NCBI GenBank assembly: GCA_965222835.1
Contig: CBDCUQ010000003.1
Span: forward strand, 186,001-250,000
Direction of reading: 5' to 3'
Length of the DNA stretch: 64,000 nt
From: CBDCUQ01 sp965222835
GTDB lineage: Bacteria > Pseudomonadota > Alphaproteobacteria > Rhizobiales > Hyphomicrobiaceae
The notes under the pieces were generated by a model, which was not told the DNA's origin, ran no database searches, and was given only the letters and a program-made list of their open reading frames with translations. Numbering within the stretch: the first letter of the stretch is position 1; each line of letters opens with the position of its first letter. The position numbers and the translations under genes are program-made. Below are positions 61,796 through 64,000 of this stretch, one piece after another.

Positions 61796-62467
61796 TCAAT
61801 CCGGTTTCGCCGCGCCCTTGCTGTGCGCGACGAACGCAATCGACGGGTTTGTCAGATCAGGATCGGCCATGTTCTTCACCTGGCGCACGACGTTTTCGCC
61901 TTCGTGCCGCGCGGTTGTGGCATGGGTTCCATCGATGAGCTTGTCGATCGGGCCGATATCCAGAACGCGCATCATGCAGGCCATCACGCAGTAGGGTTTG
62001 CGGCCAGCATCAATCTCGTCGACACACAAATTGCACTTGGAGACGATGTTCTGCTCCGGGATGTACTGGGGGGCGCCGAATGGACAGGCGGCCTCGCAGC
62101 GTCTGCAGCCGATGCACAGTGAAGAATCAATGTCGACAATGCCGTCTTTCTTGCGCTTGTAGATTGCGCCTGTCGGGCAGGTCGGCAAGCACGCGGGTTC
62201 CGAACAATGGTTGCACGACATATTGACTTTGTACGCATAGACCTCGGGATACGTTCCGCCCTCCACGTACATGACGCGGCGAAAACGTGGACCCGGTGGC
62301 AGGCCGTTCTTGTCCTTGCACGCAATCTCGCAAGCGCGGCACCCGATGCAGTCGACGTTGTGATGGATGAAGCCCAGCTGCATGTCCGGGACTACCGGCA
62401 CGTAGACCTCACGCTTCACACGCTTGATCGCTTCTTTGAGCTTCGTCTTGTCTTTATTTGCCGCCAT
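61796..62467 (-). CDS. Four-[4Fe-4S] ferredoxin subunit, second copy
   Basis: 223 residues, with the same four Cys groups as the protein at 23.2-23.8 kb. By eye the proteins differ only at the extreme ends and in about two internal residues (Asp/Glu in GGTYP[DE]VY; Asn/Lys in KRK[NK]DG). It serves the large subunit encoded just upstream. The DNA-level identity with the first copy is discussed as a finding. Confidence 0.93.
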   Translation of the reverse strand: MAANKDKTKLKEAIKRVKREVYVPVVPDMQLGFIHHNVDCIGCRACEIACKDKNGLPPGPRFRRVMYVEGGTYPEVYAYKVNMSCNHCSEPACLPTCPTGAIYKRKKDGIVDIDSSLCIGCRRCEAACPFGAPQYIPEQNIVSKCNLCVDEIDAGRKPYCVMACMMRVLDIGPIDKLIDGTHATTARHEGENVVRQVKNMADPDLTNPSIAFVAHSKGAAKPD

Positions 62468-62485
62468 CAGCTGAGCCTCCTTCGC

Positions 62486-64000
62486 CTAGAGATCCCGCCG
62501 GAAGACATGGGCACGCGACGTTGCGAGCTGATCCCATCCGGGGCGATGTTGGAGGTCGCTCTTACGGATATCCGCGAGGACCGTGTTGTAGGCGAACGCG
62601 CCTGCCGGACTTGGCTCATCGAGCGTTAGAAAGTCCGGATTTCCTGATCGGTCTATGCCGTCCTTGTCGAGGTCCATCCAAGCACCCTCGTGCAAAACGG
62701 CGACGCCGGGCATGCAGCGCTCGGTCACGTAAACCGGAACCACGCAGCGTCCGCGGTCGTTGAATACCTCGACAGTATCACCCGTCTTCACGCCTAGCTT
62801 TTCTGCGTCTTTGGCATTGATCGTCACTTCCTGCTCATAGGTTTCCCTAAGCCACGGGATATTATTGAAGATCGAATGCGTCCGATGACGCGGGTGTGGT
62901 GAGATGACGTGGAAAGGATGTTTTTTTGTCTTCGGGCTGTTGAGGCTCTCCCAGGGTTCGATCCATTTCGGAATCGCCGGGATTTCGTAACCGTAGGCCG
63001 TCTTCGTCCAGTCTGTGATCGTGGCGAGTTGTTGAGAGAATATCTCGATGCGTCCCGAAGGCGTGTTGAACGGTATACCTTTTTCGATGTTGTCCTGGAA
63101 GGCAACATGGGGCCGATCGAGTTTGAATTTGTAAACGCCGCGCTTCTTGAACTCCTCCCAACTCATGGTGACGTGCTGGTGATGTTGGACGCGCTGCCAC
63201 CAAGCCACCAAATAGGCTTCATCAACCTCATCATTGCGATCGAAGTAGGCGCGCGTGGATCGCGGATTGTAGCGTTCACCAAAACCCAGCCGGTAGGCCA
63301 GTTCGGTAAACACCTGGAAATCGGTCTTCGATTCTCCGAGTGGTTCAATCACTTTCGGACGGTGAATGTAATAGTGACCCTTGTACCAGGGCAGAGCCAC
63401 GTCATGGCGTTCGAAATGCGTGGCAATGGGTAGAAGGAAGTCCGCCCAAATACCCGTCGGCGTGATTGTGGAATCCATGCAAACAAGGAGGCTCTCCTTC
63501 TCGCCGTCCGCCTCCAACTTGCGCAGCGCCTTAATCTCCTTGTTGATGTTCGTAAGCTGATTAAGCCAATCGGACCCTTGCCAGAAAATTCCACGAATGT
63601 TCGGGATAAGGCCATCCATGTTATCTGTGCGCGGCCAGAGGCCGAGCTCTTCGCGCTTGATATCAGGATAGTTCAAAACGCAATGTGCCCAACGATCTGA
63701 CTTAATGGACGCATACCAAACGTTTGCGAAGTTATCGTAGGGATAGGCCACGGCTTCCGCGTGCCAGGCCTTGCCGACGCCTTCTGCACAACCGCCAAGA
63801 ACGCCGACGTTCCCAGTCATCGCCTGCACTGCAGCGGCCATTCGGTTGAACTGTTCGCCATATGCGTTTCGACCAGGGGCCCACGAGGCTTTGAGCGCGG
63901 CCGGCTTCGTCGTCGCATACATTTCTGCAAGCTTCTTGATGTCCGCCGCACTGACACCGCAGATGGGTTCCGCCCATTCCGGTGTTTTCGGCTGGCCGTC
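62486..64000 (-). CDS. DMSO-reductase-family molybdopterin oxidoreductase, second copy, 5' end outside the window
   Basis: The C-terminal ~504 residues of a large subunit homologous to the one at 23.9-26.4 kb; the frame is open to the window edge ('DGQPKTPEWAEPICGVSAAD'). Shared blocks include 'HFERHDVALPWYKGHYYIH', 'MSWEEFKKRGVYKFKLDR', 'SIFNNIPWLRETYEQEVTI' and the ending 'SRAHVFRRDL'. It carries small insertions relative to copy 1 (for example after 'IKALRKLE') and many substitutions. The N-terminal Tat and iron-sulfur region cannot be examined here. Confidence 0.9.
   Translation of the reverse strand, partial: DGQPKTPEWAEPICGVSAADIKKLAEMYATTKPAALKASWAPGRNAYGEQFNRMAAAVQAMTGNVGVLGGCAEGVGKAWHAEAVAYPYDNFANVWYASIKSDRWAHCVLNYPDIKREELGLWPRTDNMDGLIPNIRGIFWQGSDWLNQLTNINKEIKALRKLEADGEKESLLVCMDSTITPTGIWADFLLPIATHFERHDVALPWYKGHYYIHRPKVIEPLGESKTDFQVFTELAYRLGFGERYNPRSTRAYFDRNDEVDEAYLVAWWQRVQHHQHVTMSWEEFKKRGVYKFKLDRPHVAFQDNIEKGIPFNTPSGRIEIFSQQLATITDWTKTAYGYEIPAIPKWIEPWESLNSPKTKKHPFHVISPHPRHRTHSIFNNIPWLRETYEQEVTINAKDAEKLGVKTGDTVEVFNDRGRCVVPVYVTERCMPGVAVLHEGAWMDLDKDGIDRSGNPDFLTLDEPSPAGAFAYNTVLADIRKSDLQHRPGWDQLATSRAHVFRRDL

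Overview
The window looks like a chromosome segment of an alphaproteobacterium of the order Hyphomicrobiales (Rhizobiales). The grounds are the rhizobial/Rhodobacter-type hup-hyp gene set, an IalB-family protein, rhizobial-style autotransporters and fairly high G+C; genus is not resolvable by eye.

Region 1 (1-6.9 kb): the end of a Crp/Fnr regulator, then a CHASE2 adenylate/guanylate cyclase, a FecR-TPR-outer-membrane-barrel protein and a small secreted protein, all rightward.

Region 2 (7.1-32.5 kb): accessory DNA piled up on the 5' side of a tRNA-Gln(UUG) gene. Three further junctions (about 13.04, 21.94 and 32.41 kb) each repeat the tRNA 5' end, a displaced copy of its promoter (-35 and -10 boxes 17 bp apart) and paired 10-mers that look like integrase arm sites. 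This divides the region into three tandem segments, none with a recognisable integrase. Segment 1 (7.2-13.0 kb) carries a DUF4145 protein, a possible nuclease, an HTH protein and unknowns, a defence-like mixture. Segment 2 (13.0-21.9 kb) carries an IalB-like protein, a large autotransporter with 522-bp internal repeats, a TIGR03032-type protein and a secreted lipase-like protein. Segment 3 (21.9-32.4 kb) carries a leftward cluster: a heme-less cytochrome c'-like protein, two secreted proteins built almost only of Gly-Met-Xaa triplets, a small secreted protein, a multiheme cytochrome c, a Tat-exported DMSO-reductase-family molybdoenzyme, a four-cluster ferredoxin subunit and a TorD-family chaperone. 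No membrane anchor subunit is present. This cluster is the best candidate for an undescribed system.

Region 3 (33.2-56.2 kb): a CBS-domain protein, then a complete hydrogenase locus. hupSLEC encodes a group 1d-type oxygen-tolerant uptake [NiFe] hydrogenase and ends at a strong terminator. hupDFGHIJK, hypABCDE, hypX, hoxA, hupT, hupUV and hypF follow in a nearly unbroken overlapping array. Each block starts with an almost identical sigma54 promoter, matching the sigma54 activator HoxA encoded within. HupUV (H2 sensor), HupT (kinase) and HoxA form the H2-responsive circuit.

Region 4 (56.2-64 kb, leftward): a second module with the 3' part of another molybdoenzyme, its ferredoxin subunit, a TorD-like chaperone, a polyferredoxin, an unknown protein, a sensor kinase with a periplasmic c-heme motif and an NtrC-type regulator, mostly with overlapping genes. 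The ferredoxin genes of the two molybdoenzyme modules are nearly identical at the DNA level while their neighbours have diverged, which suggests gene conversion or strong constraint. A plausible overall picture is H2 oxidation feeding periplasmic molybdoenzyme respiration, but the substrates cannot be read from sequence.
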